From assembly GCA_031552765.1 (NCBI GenBank), contig JAVBME010000011.1, positions 7,719-71,718 of the forward strand: DNA of 64,000 bases, read 5' to 3'. The notes beneath the pieces were generated by a model that ran no database searches, was not told where the DNA came from, and saw only the letters and a program-made list of their open reading frames with translations. Positions 23,846 through 32,379 of this stretch are shown piece after piece; the first letter of the stretch is position 1; every line of letters starts with the position of its first letter. This DNA is from JAVBME01 sp031552765. GTDB lineage: Bacteria > Bacillota > Negativicutes > Acidaminococcales > JAISLQ01. The position numbers were made by a program, and so were the translations under genes.

Positions 23846-24304
23846 CCTTGTTTTCTTTTTATAAGACTCCCGCCGTTTCTTACCCTCGGCAAAAGCGGCC
23901 TTTTCCTCTGGCGTTTCCACTATCAGCTCTGGTATTTCCTGCGGGCGGCCTTTTTTGTCGATAGCCACCATAGTAAAATAAGCGGACAAAGCTTTGGTGC
24001 GCCGTTCGCTCTCGAGGTCTTCCACTTCGACATTTACTGCGACTTCCATAGAAGACTTGCCAGCAAACACTACCTGGGCGCTGCTAATGACCAAATCGCC
24101 AATAAATATCGGCAAATGAAATTCCAACTCGTCTACCCGGGCGGTCACCACATTGGAGCGGGCAAAACGGCGGGCGGACGCATAAGCGGTCGAGTCCATC
24201 AGCTTCATGATTTCACCGCCGTGTATGTTACCGGCCACATTAGCCTGGCTCGGCATCATAACTTCACTGATCACAATAATCGAACTTGCTGAAGTTTTTT
24301 GCAT
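23843..24304 (-). CDS. Acyl-CoA thioesterase, hotdog fold (YciA/BFIT-like)
   Basis: Hydrolyses acyl-CoA esters. The 153-residue protein has the acyl-CoA hydrolase pattern: EVMMPSQANVAGNIHGGEIMKLMDSTAYASA with the HGG...D active-site region, then VDELEFHLPIFIGDLV and the long basic tail KRRESYKKKTR. Start ATG preceded by aaaggagg. A single gene with its own terminator. Chain-length preference cannot be read from sequence; it could salvage CoA from acyl-CoA formed by the pathways at 34-48 kb. Confidence 0.9.
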   Translation of the reverse strand: MQKTSASSIIVISEVMMPSQANVAGNIHGGEIMKLMDSTAYASARRFARSNVVTARVDELEFHLPIFIGDLVISSAQVVFAGKSSMEVAVNVEVEDLESERRTKALSAYFTMVAIDKKGRPQEIPELIVETPEEKAAFAEGKKRRESYKKKTR

Positions 24305-24404
24305 CTTGCACCCTCCTTTTACCTTTTATAACATGCTTCGAATAAATTATAACACATGCCTATTGATATTTTTTATTGTAAAATAATTTTTACAATCTTT
24401 AGCG

Positions 24405-24436
24405 ATAAAAAAGCCCGGCGAAAAACGCCGGGCTTG
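24405..24436 (-). terminator. Rho-independent terminator after the M48 protease gene
   Basis: Minus-strand hairpin AAGCCCGGCG-ttttt-CGCCGGGCTT followed by TTTTTATC, 12 bases after the stop codon at 24449. Confidence 0.9.
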
Positions 24437-24448
24437 GTAATACCTTGA

Positions 24449-25558
24449 TTATTTTATACCTTCAAGAATCTGGGCCAGTTCACTGGCGCTCTGGTCGCCG
24501 GCAGCAGGAGTTACTATTGCCTGATTGCCGATCTTGACAGTACCGCCTTCGGCATAAGCCGCGGCTACCGGTTCTTTGGTATAGTATACGCGGGCCAGGT
24601 TACCGGCGATGAGATATGCCCTTTCCGTACCGCTCATATTGGCGGCGGCGGCCGGTTTCATAAATACTTTGCCGTTTACTTTCACTTCACCGGTAGCGGC
24701 ATCCACGGTAACTTTACCCTGGCTGTGCTCGGTCAGCTTTTTGCTGTAGTTGTCGCGGCGGGATTTGTCGTCAGGATGGGTCGAAGGACTGAGTATATCG
24801 TCAAACATGCCCTTTTTCGGCCCTGCGCTCAATTGATCAATGACCCGCTGCCATACGGCGGCCGGAGCGCCCGGATTGTAACCGGCAGCTACCAGATAGC
24901 CATAAGCGTCGTTATCTGCTTGCCATTCATTAGGTTTGGTCACGCCGGCATTTTTAGCGTTGACAGATACTACATCAACAGCCAGGCGGGCGCCGCTGCC
25001 CATCTGTGAGCCCAATACTTTACGCACAAATTCGATATTCATTTTCTTTTTGGCGCCTTCGATCGGGTGGTTCCTTTGGCCGTGGATAATTTCATGGGCT
25101 ACTATTGCAGCGACCCGGTCTTCATGATTGTCAAAAAAGTAAAATACGCCGGTATTTATCGAGATATTATGCCCTAAAGTACAATAGGCATTGAAAAATT
25201 CCAGATTGTTGACAAAATAATTATAGGGCTTAGTTTTGATAGACTCTTCTTTCTCGCCAATAACGGCGGAAAGTTTTACCATGATATTATCGAGGGTTTT
25301 ATTGAACGCAGGGTTAGTATTGACGCCGTCGTCAGCTTTTATTTGTTCAAAAAGTTCGTTGCGCCCGTCATTTTCATAATAATCAAGAGATTTTCTTACC
25401 TTATCCATTTCCGCGGCGCCGCTTACTACCGTACCTAAACCTTTACCGATGTTGATAGCTTCCGCTTTGGGCTGCCCCATGCCTACTGTGAGTACTGCGC
25501 TAAGCGCCAGCACGCCTACGCCGGCCGCCGCTTTTTGCCATAAAGTTCTTTTTGCCAC
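24449..25558 (-). CDS. Secreted M48-family zinc metalloprotease
   Basis: 369 residues from a GTG with ggagg 10 bases upstream; longer in-frame starts lie within the AT-rich leader and are unlikely. A signal peptide ends near PKAEA. The zinc-binding HExxH is at about 155-159 (AIVAHEIIHGQRNHP) and the third ligand glutamate is in PNEWQADNDAYGYL, as in periplasmic M48 proteases such as the LoiP/BepA group. A C-terminal region (about 250-369) includes VDAATGEVKVNGKVF and has no known motif. Probably a periplasmic quality-control protease of the envelope. Monocistronic. Confidence 0.9.
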   Translation of the reverse strand: MAKRTLWQKAAAGVGVLALSAVLTVGMGQPKAEAINIGKGLGTVVSGAAEMDKVRKSLDYYENDGRNELFEQIKADDGVNTNPAFNKTLDNIMVKLSAVIGEKEESIKTKPYNYFVNNLEFFNAYCTLGHNISINTGVFYFFDNHEDRVAAIVAHEIIHGQRNHPIEGAKKKMNIEFVRKVLGSQMGSGARLAVDVVSVNAKNAGVTKPNEWQADNDAYGYLVAAGYNPGAPAAVWQRVIDQLSAGPKKGMFDDILSPSTHPDDKSRRDNYSKKLTEHSQGKVTVDAATGEVKVNGKVFMKPAAAANMSGTERAYLIAGNLARVYYTKEPVAAAYAEGGTVKIGNQAIVTPAAGDQSASELAQILEGIK

Positions 25559-25752
25559 CTTACACACTCCTCCATCTGTTTGATTGCCGCCTGAGCTAGA
25601 TTGAAAATACCGTAACTTTATTACACCAACTGTCACGAAACAGCGCAGGGCGTTGTACATACATTAAGAGTTTAGTATATTTTGCCATTAATTTCAAGAT
25701 TTTATTATTTTTAATGAGAAAAATTCCTAATAATAAATAAAAACAAAATTTT

Positions 25753-25794
25753 ATTGATAATCATTATTGACTGATAGATATTAAATGTTATAAT
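25753..25794 (+). promoter_or_regulatory. ahpC promoter with Fur/PerR-type box
   Basis: -35 TTGACT (25767-25772), 16-base spacer, -10 TATAAT (25789-25794). A 7-1-7 palindrome-like box TGATAAT-C-ATTATTG (25755-25769) overlaps the -35. It fits the Fur-family pattern; PerR control would suit a peroxide-defence operon, but Fur is equally possible by sequence. The 323-base gap from 25559 also holds the M48 gene's unlocated promoter. Confidence 0.6.
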
Positions 25795-25881
25795 AATAAC
25801 AAGCGAGGCAATGAACAAATGATATTTTTCCAGTGCCAACGCCGGAAACTACTATAAACTATTATCTTAGGAGGTTTTATC

Positions 25882-26445
25882 ATGTCATTGATCAACAAAG
25901 AAGTGTCCCCTTTCACGGCCAAAGCATTCCAGGACGGTAAAATAATAGAGGTTAAAAAACAAGACCTGGTAGGTAAATGGTCGGTGTTTGTCTTCTACCC
26001 GGCCGACTTTACTTTTGTCTGCCCAACTGAACTGGGCGATTTGGCAGACCGCTATGAAGAATTCAAAAAAATCGACTGCGAAGTATACTCCGTATCTACA
26101 GATACCGAATTTACACACAAAGCCTGGCACGATACTTCAGATACGATAAAAAAGATCAAGTATCCCATGCTGGCAGACCCTACCCACGCCCTGTCCAAAG
26201 ACTTTGAAGTACTTATCGAAGAAAGCGGGCTGGCTCTTCGCGGTACCTTTATCATCAACCCTGCGGCCAAGGTCGTCGCCTATGAAGTGAACCAGACCTC
26301 CATCGGCCGTGATGCCGGAGAATTGCTACGCAAAGTACAAGCCGCGCAGTTCGTCGCTCAACACAGCGACCAGGTTTGCCCGGCAAAATGGACGCCCGGG
26401 GCGGAAACCCTCAAACCCAGCTTAGATCTTGTCGGTAAAATATAA
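25882..26445 (+). CDS. ahpC: Alkyl hydroperoxide reductase AhpC (2-Cys peroxiredoxin)
   Basis: Reduces hydrogen peroxide and organic peroxides in the cytosol. The peroxidatic cysteine is C47 in FTFVCPTELGD and the resolving cysteine C166 in QVCPAKWTPG. Other typical stretches: SVFVFYPADF, SVSTDTEFTHKAWH, and LRGTFIINP. Length (187) equals the classic AhpC group, and the aggagg site is strong. It is followed after 12 bases by its flavoprotein reductase gene, so the pair forms the NAD(P)H peroxide reductase. Confidence 0.97.
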   Translation: MSLINKEVSPFTAKAFQDGKIIEVKKQDLVGKWSVFVFYPADFTFVCPTELGDLADRYEEFKKIDCEVYSVSTDTEFTHKAWHDTSDTIKKIKYPMLADPTHALSKDFEVLIEESGLALRGTFIINPAAKVVAYEVNQTSIGRDAGELLRKVQAAQFVAQHSDQVCPAKWTPGAETLKPSLDLVGKI

Positions 26446-26457
26446 GGAGTTTTCATC

Positions 26458-28101
26458 ATGAATGAACTGCACGATCTTGTCATCGTCGGCGCCGGGCCCG
26501 CCGGGCTCAGCGCCGCCATCTATGCGGGCCGGGCACGCCTGAAAACTCTGGTTGTCGACAAAGAACAACCGGGCGGACAGATAAAGATAACGTCCGATGT
26601 TTCCAACTATCCCGGCATAATACAGATAGACGGCGCCAAACTGGCCCAGGATATGGCCGCCCAGGCCAAAGGCTTAGGAGCCGAGATAGTACAGGAAGAA
26701 ATCATCGGCGCGGATTTTAGCAAAGATATAAAAGAACTGTCCACTGCCTCCGGCAAAACCATCCGCAGTTTAGGCGTCATCGTCGCCACTGGGGCTAAGC
26801 CGCGCACGCTCGGCTTCACGGGTGAAGAGGAATACACCGGGCGCGGGGTGGCGTATTGCGCCACCTGCGACGGAGAATTTTTCCAGGGCATGGATATATT
26901 TGTCATCGGCGGCGGTTTCGCCGCGGCGGAAGAGGCCATCTACCTCACCCGTTACGGCCGCAAGGTAATAATGATCGTGCGCGAAGAGGATTTCACCTGC
27001 TCTAAAAGTATTGGCGACAAAGTACGCGCCAACAAAAATATCGAAATAAAGTTCCAAACCGAATTGCTGGAAGTAGGCGGAGAAAAAACGCTCAAGTACG
27101 CCAAATTCATCGATAATGCCAGCGGCCGCGACTGGGAATACCAGGCTGAACCTGGAACGTCTTTTGGCGTTTTTGTTTTCGTCGGCTACCAGCCGATAAG
27201 CGAAATATTCCGCAAGCATGTGAAAACAGACGATGCCGGCTATCTGGCCACAGATGAAACTTTGGCTACCAACGTCCCTGGCGTTTACGCCGCCGGCGAT
27301 ATAAGGCCTAAAACCTTGCGCCAACTGATCACCGCCGTGGCAGACGGCGGACTTGCCGCGACTAATAGCGAAAGATACATAAAGGAGAAAGCTGAAGCGC
27401 TCGGCCTTGTCGAACAAGTCAAAACAACGCCGGCAAGAAAATCTTTCATTGACGATGATTTAAAAAAACAACTTTTGCCTATTTTTGAAAAATTCCAACA
27501 CACGGTCGGCCTCAGCGCCATATTGTTGAATGAAGGAAAAGAAGAATTGGTGCGGTTGTCGTCGGAAATGAGAAGCTTTTTACAGGAAGCGGTTTTACTT
27601 ACCGATAAAATAAAGGTAGATATTTACTTCAAAGATGAAAACGTTCCATTGGAAGCTGCCATAGCTACAGAAACCTACCCGGTAATAACAATCATGGACA
27701 AAGACGGCGCTTACACCGGAGCAGCCTTTAGCGGCGTGCCGGGCGGGCACGAGTTCAATTCTTTCATAATCGCCCTTTATAACGCCGCCGGGCCGGGGCA
27801 GGCAGTAGACGGAAAAATGCTGGAAGCGATTAAAAGCGTGGACAAAAAAGTCGACATGAAGATTTGTGTTTCCCTGTCCTGCACGCTGTGTCCGGAACTG
27901 GTCGGAGCGGCGCAATTGATGGCCATAAATAATCCCAAAATAACCGCGCAGATGGTCGACCTGGCGCATTTTCCGGATATACGCCGGGAACACGAAATAA
28001 TGAGCGTGCCGGCCTTATTGGTCAACAATCAGCATATTAGTTTCGGTAAAAAAGACATTGGGCAACTTTTGGAATATCTAAAAAGCATTGATGCTATATA
28101 A
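26458..28101 (+). CDS. ahpF: AhpF-type peroxiredoxin reductase with permuted domain order
   Basis: 547-residue flavoprotein that should transfer electrons from NAD(P)H to AhpC. Residues 1-310 are a thioredoxin-reductase-like domain: FAD motif VIVGAGPAGLSAA, redox pair C134-A-T-C137, nucleotide motif VIGGGFAAAEEA, and GVYAAGDIRPK. Residues about 325-547 correspond to the tandem thioredoxin-fold region that lies at the N terminus of E. coli AhpF, including FSGVPGGHEFNSFIIAL and redox pair C475-T-L-C478 in VSLSCTLCPELV. The order is thus inverted relative to classical AhpF. Starts 12 bases after ahpC with aaggag; a terminator follows. Confidence 0.9.
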   Translation: MNELHDLVIVGAGPAGLSAAIYAGRARLKTLVVDKEQPGGQIKITSDVSNYPGIIQIDGAKLAQDMAAQAKGLGAEIVQEEIIGADFSKDIKELSTASGKTIRSLGVIVATGAKPRTLGFTGEEEYTGRGVAYCATCDGEFFQGMDIFVIGGGFAAAEEAIYLTRYGRKVIMIVREEDFTCSKSIGDKVRANKNIEIKFQTELLEVGGEKTLKYAKFIDNASGRDWEYQAEPGTSFGVFVFVGYQPISEIFRKHVKTDDAGYLATDETLATNVPGVYAAGDIRPKTLRQLITAVADGGLAATNSERYIKEKAEALGLVEQVKTTPARKSFIDDDLKKQLLPIFEKFQHTVGLSAILLNEGKEELVRLSSEMRSFLQEAVLLTDKIKVDIYFKDENVPLEAAIATETYPVITIMDKDGAYTGAAFSGVPGGHEFNSFIIALYNAAGPGQAVDGKMLEAIKSVDKKVDMKICVSLSCTLCPELVGAAQLMAINNPKITAQMVDLAHFPDIRREHEIMSVPALLVNNQHISFGKKDIGQLLEYLKSIDAI

Positions 28102-28105
28102 CTTT

Positions 28106-28138
28106 AAAGCGCCAGGCGTAACGCCTGGCGCTTCTTTT
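28106..28138 (+). terminator. Rho-independent terminator of ahpC-ahpF
   Basis: Perfect hairpin AAGCGCCAGGCGT / ACGCCTGGCGCTT followed by CTTTTAT, directly after the ahpF stop and facing the convergent proA gene. Confidence 0.85.
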
Positions 28139-28151
28139 ATAGTCAATAATG

Positions 28152-29405
28152 TTATCTTATCTGTCCGTTGCCTGATATTACATATTTTACGCTTGTCAGC
28201 TCCGGCAGGCCCATCGGGCCGCGGGCGTGGAGTTTTTGCGTGCTGATGCCTATCTCCGCCCCAAAACCAAATTCAAAACCGTCGGTAAAACGGGTGGAGG
28301 CATTGACATACACTGCCGCGGCGTCTACTTTTTGCAGAAATTGCTGCGAATTGCTGTAATTTTCCGTCACTATCGCTTCCGAATGCCTGCTGCCATACCT
28401 TTCAATGTGCGCCAGCGCTTCCGGCAAGCTGCCCACTACTTTCACCGCCAGCTTGAGGTCGGCATATTCACACGCCCAATCTTCTTCCGTCGCCGCTTTG
28501 GCCTCGCCGTACAAAGAGCAGGTCTTCCCACAGCCGAATATTTCCACCTCGGCTTCTTGTAGCCGTTTGAGCATGCCCGGCAAAAAATCTTCCGCCACCT
28601 TCTCATGCACCAAAAGGGTTTCCATAGCATTGCACACCGCCGGGCGCGATACTTTGGCGTTAAAGGCAATGTCCGACGCCATCGCCAGATTAGCCGATTC
28701 GTCAACAAAAGTGTGGCAAACGCCAACGCCGGTCTCTATCACCGGCACCGAGCTGTTTTCCACGACCTTCTTGATCAGGCCGGCGCCGCCGCGCGGGATT
28801 ATGACATCGATAAAGTCATTCAGGCGCAGAAGGATGTCGACCGCTTGCCTGTCGGTAGTCTCCAACAGTTGCACAGAGTGCTTCGGCAGACCTGCCGTTT
28901 CGGCGGCATTGGCCAGCACGCCGGCAATAGCCAGGTTTGACCTTATCGCCTCCGAACCGCCGCGCAATATCACAGCATTGCCTGTTTTCAGACACAGGCC
29001 GGCTGCGTCGGCGGTGACATTGGGGCGGGCTTCGTAAATTATGCCAATAACGCCTAGCGGTACGCGCAGCTTGTTTATCCTCAGCCCGTTCGGCGCCTGG
29101 TGGCCGCTTATAACTTCGCCTACCGGGTCTGGCAGGGCCGCGACTTGCCGAAGCCCGACCGCCATAGAATCTATGCGGGCGTCGGTCAGCAAAAGCCGGT
29201 CCAGCATAGCCTGCGACGTCCCATTTTTGCGAGCCGCCGCCATATCTTTATCGTTTTCCTTCAAAATCCTTTTTTGTTCTTTTACCAGGGCATCCGCCAT
29301 AGCCAACAGCGCCTTGTTCTTCAGATCGGTCGGGGCGGCGGCCAGTTTTCCCGCCGCGGCCTTGGCCTGGGCCGCTATTAACTCTATTTCTTTCTTTATA
29401 TCCAT
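28152..29405 (-). CDS. proA: Gamma-glutamyl phosphate reductase ProA
   Basis: NADPH-dependent reduction of gamma-glutamyl phosphate to glutamate semialdehyde in proline synthesis. The aldehyde-dehydrogenase-type catalytic segment VSRPAVCNAMETLLVHE holds the cysteine; also typical are PLGVIGIIYEARPNVTADAA, LCLKTGNAVILRGGSEA, and NASTRFTDGFEFGFGAEIGIS. Length 417 is normal. The ATG at 29405 is preferred because gaggggg is 8 bases upstream; another ATG two codons earlier is too close to it. It follows proB by 13 bases. Confidence 0.97.
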   Translation of the reverse strand: MDIKKEIELIAAQAKAAAGKLAAAPTDLKNKALLAMADALVKEQKRILKENDKDMAAARKNGTSQAMLDRLLLTDARIDSMAVGLRQVAALPDPVGEVISGHQAPNGLRINKLRVPLGVIGIIYEARPNVTADAAGLCLKTGNAVILRGGSEAIRSNLAIAGVLANAAETAGLPKHSVQLLETTDRQAVDILLRLNDFIDVIIPRGGAGLIKKVVENSSVPVIETGVGVCHTFVDESANLAMASDIAFNAKVSRPAVCNAMETLLVHEKVAEDFLPGMLKRLQEAEVEIFGCGKTCSLYGEAKAATEEDWACEYADLKLAVKVVGSLPEALAHIERYGSRHSEAIVTENYSNSQQFLQKVDAAAVYVNASTRFTDGFEFGFGAEIGISTQKLHARGPMGLPELTSVKYVISGNGQIR

Positions 29406-29418
29406 CTTCATTTCCCCC

Positions 29419-30540
29419 TCAAATCAACACCAGGTTGTCCCGGTGTATCACTTCGTCATAGCTCTTATTCCCGATTATCGCCGCTATATCGCTCGTCTTG
29501 GCCCCTTTCAGGAGTCCTACTTCTTCGTCACTGTAATTAGCCAGCCCGCGCGCTATCTCCCGCCCGTCTTCGCCGCATACGCTCACCGTAGCGCCGGACG
29601 TGAAGCTGCCTTCTACGCCGACTACACCCGCCGCCAACAGGCTGGAGTTGTTTTTCAGGGCTTTTACGCAACCGGCGTCAACGGTTATTTTTCCTTTTAT
29701 CCTGGCGCCAAAAGCCAGCCAACGTTTCCTAAATTGCAAGCGGTTTTCTCTCGACAAAAACAACGTGCCCAATAATTCGCCTGCCAGCACGCGGTTTATT
29801 ACCTCTTCTTCCGCGCCCGGCGCTATGACCATGGCGATACCGGCGCTGACCGCGATTTTCGCCGCGGTTATCTTGGTAGCCATGCCGCCTGTGCCGTGGC
29901 TGCTGCCCACCCCGCCGGCCGCCGCTTCGATTTCTTCTGTGATTTCCGGTATTTCATAAATCAGCCGGGCAGCGGGGTTGTCCTTGGGATTGGCGTCATA
30001 AACCCCTGCGATATCCGACAAAATGAGCAGCAGGTCGGCGTCTACAATACTGGCCACCTGGGCGGAAAGCGTATCGTTGTCGCCTATTTTCAGCTCTTCT
30101 ATAGCTACCGCGTCATTTTCATTGACTATCGGTATTATTTTTCTTTCCAATAAAACATTGAAGGTATTTCTGAGATTGGCATAACGGCTGCGGTTGACCG
30201 AATCTTCGCGCGTCATTAGTATTTGGGCGACTATCTGTCCATAAGCGGCAAACAGCCGCTCGTATTCGCGCATGAGTATACCTTGCCCCACCGCCGCCGC
30301 CGCCTGCTTGCCCGGAATGGTATCAGGGCGGACGTTAAGGCCCATACGCTCCATACCGGCGCTGACCGCCGCCGAAGTCACCAGCACCACCTCTTTGCCG
30401 CCCTGGCAGACAGAGGTCAGCTGCCTGGCCAGGCTGTCCATGCGAGCCGGGTCCAAGTGCCCTTTGGCGTCCGTCAAAGTGCTTGTACCTACTTTGATGA
30501 CTATTCTTTTGGCGGTTGCTAAAGTTTGGCGTGTAAGCAA
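29419..30540 (-). CDS. proB: Glutamate 5-kinase ProB with PUA domain
   Basis: First step of proline synthesis, phosphorylating glutamate. The amino-acid-kinase domain starts RIVIKVGTSTL, followed by LVTSAAVSAGMERMG, NENDAVAIEELKIGDNDTLSA and SHGTGGMATKITAAKIAVSAG. A C-terminal PUA domain occupies about residues 280-373. I chose a TTG start (MLTRQTLATAK), preceded by ttgggg, which gives the usual length of 373 and avoids overlap with obg; longer in-frame starts run into obg. Followed by proA. Confidence 0.95.
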   Translation of the reverse strand: MLTRQTLATAKRIVIKVGTSTLTDAKGHLDPARMDSLARQLTSVCQGGKEVVLVTSAAVSAGMERMGLNVRPDTIPGKQAAAAVGQGILMREYERLFAAYGQIVAQILMTREDSVNRSRYANLRNTFNVLLERKIIPIVNENDAVAIEELKIGDNDTLSAQVASIVDADLLLILSDIAGVYDANPKDNPAARLIYEIPEITEEIEAAAGGVGSSHGTGGMATKITAAKIAVSAGIAMVIAPGAEEEVINRVLAGELLGTLFLSRENRLQFRKRWLAFGARIKGKITVDAGCVKALKNNSSLLAAGVVGVEGSFTSGATVSVCGEDGREIARGLANYSDEEVGLLKGAKTSDIAAIIGNKSYDEVIHRDNLVLI

Positions 30541-30580
30541 AGTAATCCCCAACCTTTCACAAACAATGCGTAAGCGGCCG

Positions 30581-31846
30581 CTAGTCTTTATAGTCAAATA
30601 CCATATCCGCGATACGTACGCTGTCTCCCTCTTTTATCCCACGCTCTTTGAGCGCGGCCTCTATGCCTATGCGCCGCCAGATCATCTGGAAGCGCCGCAG
30701 TCCTTCGTCATTGTCAAAATTGGTCATCGCCACAAGGCGTTCTATATTTTTTCCCGCTACGACAAAGGAGCCGTCGTCTTCCCGCGTGATGGCAAAAGCG
30801 TCCGCATCCACTTCCGGCATGGCAGGCAGCTCTTCGGCCGGCTCTTCCTCGTATGCCAAAAGTAGCGCATGCGCCCTGTACATCAGCTCTTTGAGCCCCT
30901 GGCCGCTGGCAGCCGATACCGGCATTATCTCGTAGCCTTTCTCCTCTACATAGGCGGCCACCCGCGGGAAATTTTCCTGGGCGTCCGGCAAGTCCATCTT
31001 GTTGGCTACCACCAGTTGCCGGCGGCGGGCCAGTTTTTCACTATATAAGGAAAGTTCCTGGTTTATCTTGTCAAAATCTTCCACCGGGTCGCGCCCGTCC
31101 TGTCCTGATACGTCAAGGACGTGCAGCAGTATCTTGGTGCGTTCTATATGGCGCAAAAAATCATGCCCCAGGCCGGCGCCTTGATGCGCCCCTTCAATAA
31201 GCCCCGGGATGTCGGCCAGTACGAAGCTTTGCCCTTCATCCAGTCGAACCATGCCCAGGACCGGCGTCAAGGTAGTAAAATGATAAGCGGCGATTTCCGG
31301 CTTGGCGGCCGACACACTCGCTATGATGCTGGATTTGCCCACACTGGGATAGCCGATAAGCCCTATATCCGCGAGCAGCTTTAGCTCCAGACGTACCCAG
31401 CGGTCTTCGCCCGGCTCGCCTTTTTCGGCAAAAGTCGGCGCCCTATTGACGCTGTTGGCAAATTTGGCATTGCCGCGCCCGCCGCGCCCGCCTTTGGCCA
31501 CCGTGTATTTCTGACCGTGGCCGGCCAGGTCTGCCAGCAGAAACTCGCTGGAATCGTCTTTGACTATAGTGCCGACCGGCACTCTGATTATTATATCTTC
31601 CGCCGCCGCGCCGAAGCGGTTGCTCATACCGCCGCGGTCACCGGCTTTGGCCTCAAATTTTCTTTTGTAACGAAAGTCCACCAAAGTATTGAGATTCTCA
31701 TCGGCCACCAGCACGATATTGCCGCCGCGCCCGCCGTCGCCGCCGGACGGGCCGCCCTTTGGTATGAATTTTTCCTGGCGAAAACCGCTCATGCCGTCGC
31801 CGCCCTTGCCCCCGTGTACATATATCCTGGCCCTGTCTATAAACAT
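30581..31846 (-). CDS. obg: GTPase ObgE/CgtA
   Basis: Essential GTPase in large-subunit ribosome assembly and stress response. Residues 1-158 are the glycine-rich Obg fold (VHGGKGGDGMSGFRQEKF and related repeats), about 159-330 the G domain with GYPSVGKSS, DIPGLIEGAHQGAGLG and NKMDLPDA, and about 345-421 a C-terminal OCT domain of the type found in Firmicutes. Follows the Spo0B-like gene after 56 bases and precedes proB, an order often seen in Firmicutes. Confidence 0.97.
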   Translation of the reverse strand: MFIDRARIYVHGGKGGDGMSGFRQEKFIPKGGPSGGDGGRGGNIVLVADENLNTLVDFRYKRKFEAKAGDRGGMSNRFGAAAEDIIIRVPVGTIVKDDSSEFLLADLAGHGQKYTVAKGGRGGRGNAKFANSVNRAPTFAEKGEPGEDRWVRLELKLLADIGLIGYPSVGKSSIIASVSAAKPEIAAYHFTTLTPVLGMVRLDEGQSFVLADIPGLIEGAHQGAGLGHDFLRHIERTKILLHVLDVSGQDGRDPVEDFDKINQELSLYSEKLARRRQLVVANKMDLPDAQENFPRVAAYVEEKGYEIMPVSAASGQGLKELMYRAHALLLAYEEEPAEELPAMPEVDADAFAITREDDGSFVVAGKNIERLVAMTNFDNDEGLRRFQMIWRRIGIEAALKERGIKEGDSVRIADMVFDYKD

Positions 31847-31902
31847 TATTTTTCCTCTTTCATCTATACGGCCTACAGCCGCAGCTTAAAAGCAAAACGC
31901 CT

Positions 31903-32115
31903 TCATTTTTTCCCTTTACTCAGTATCGCACGCAATTCTTCCGGGCCTGACGGCGCCGGCACCTCCAGATTCTGAATGTATTCCATCGCTTTGTCCCATT
32001 TTTTCAATTCCAGGCAAGAGTATATTATTTGCATATGATTCAAAAAGTCATGCCGCTGCCTGCGCAAAAGCATGATAGCTTCTTCACAGGTAAAATCATT
32101 TTCTTCTTTCGGCAT
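31903..32115 (-). CDS. Spo0B-like histidine phosphotransfer helical hairpin, 70 aa
   Basis: A short protein whose core LLRRQRHDFLNHMQIIYSCL and following LKKWDKAMEYI match the alpha-helical hairpin of Spo0B: RHD with the phosphorylatable histidine (H22), N, Q, then LxLxKxDxxxxxI. In B. subtilis spo0B lies immediately upstream of obg, exactly as here. The C-terminal ATPase-like domain of Spo0B is absent; only a 20-residue tail remains. The ATG giving MPKEEND is chosen with gaggtgg upstream. Whether it still transfers phosphate is unknown; no sporulation gene is otherwise visible in this window. Confidence 0.78.
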   Translation of the reverse strand: MPKEENDFTCEEAIMLLRRQRHDFLNHMQIIYSCLELKKWDKAMEYIQNLEVPAPSGPEELRAILSKGKK

Positions 32116-32309
32116 ACGCCACCTCACCTAAAAAGTTTTATAATGAAGCAGAAGCCCCGAAGCCGCTGCTCCAGGGCCTTGCTCTAGTTTTGAGCGTACA
32201 AAACCAGCCTGCTTTATTTATGTTACTATTTTATGCCAGTTTGCCTTATTTGTAAATATCGCGATTGGCCGCGCGGCAAAATGCTCTGCGTTATAATCTG
32301 TGCGTCCGA

Positions 32310-32338
32310 TTGACAAACAGCAAAAACTTTCTTAAGAT
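32310..32338 (+). promoter_or_regulatory. Sigma-70-type promoter for the SulP gene
   Basis: -35 TTGACA (32310-32315), 17-base spacer, -10 TAAGAT (32333-32338). Predicted start near 32345, about 35 bases before the ATG. Lies in the 264-base divergent gap between the Spo0B-like gene and the SulP gene. Confidence 0.7.
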
Positions 32339-32379
32339 AGCTACATACTGGTAATTATTATTATGGGGTGAATGCTTAT

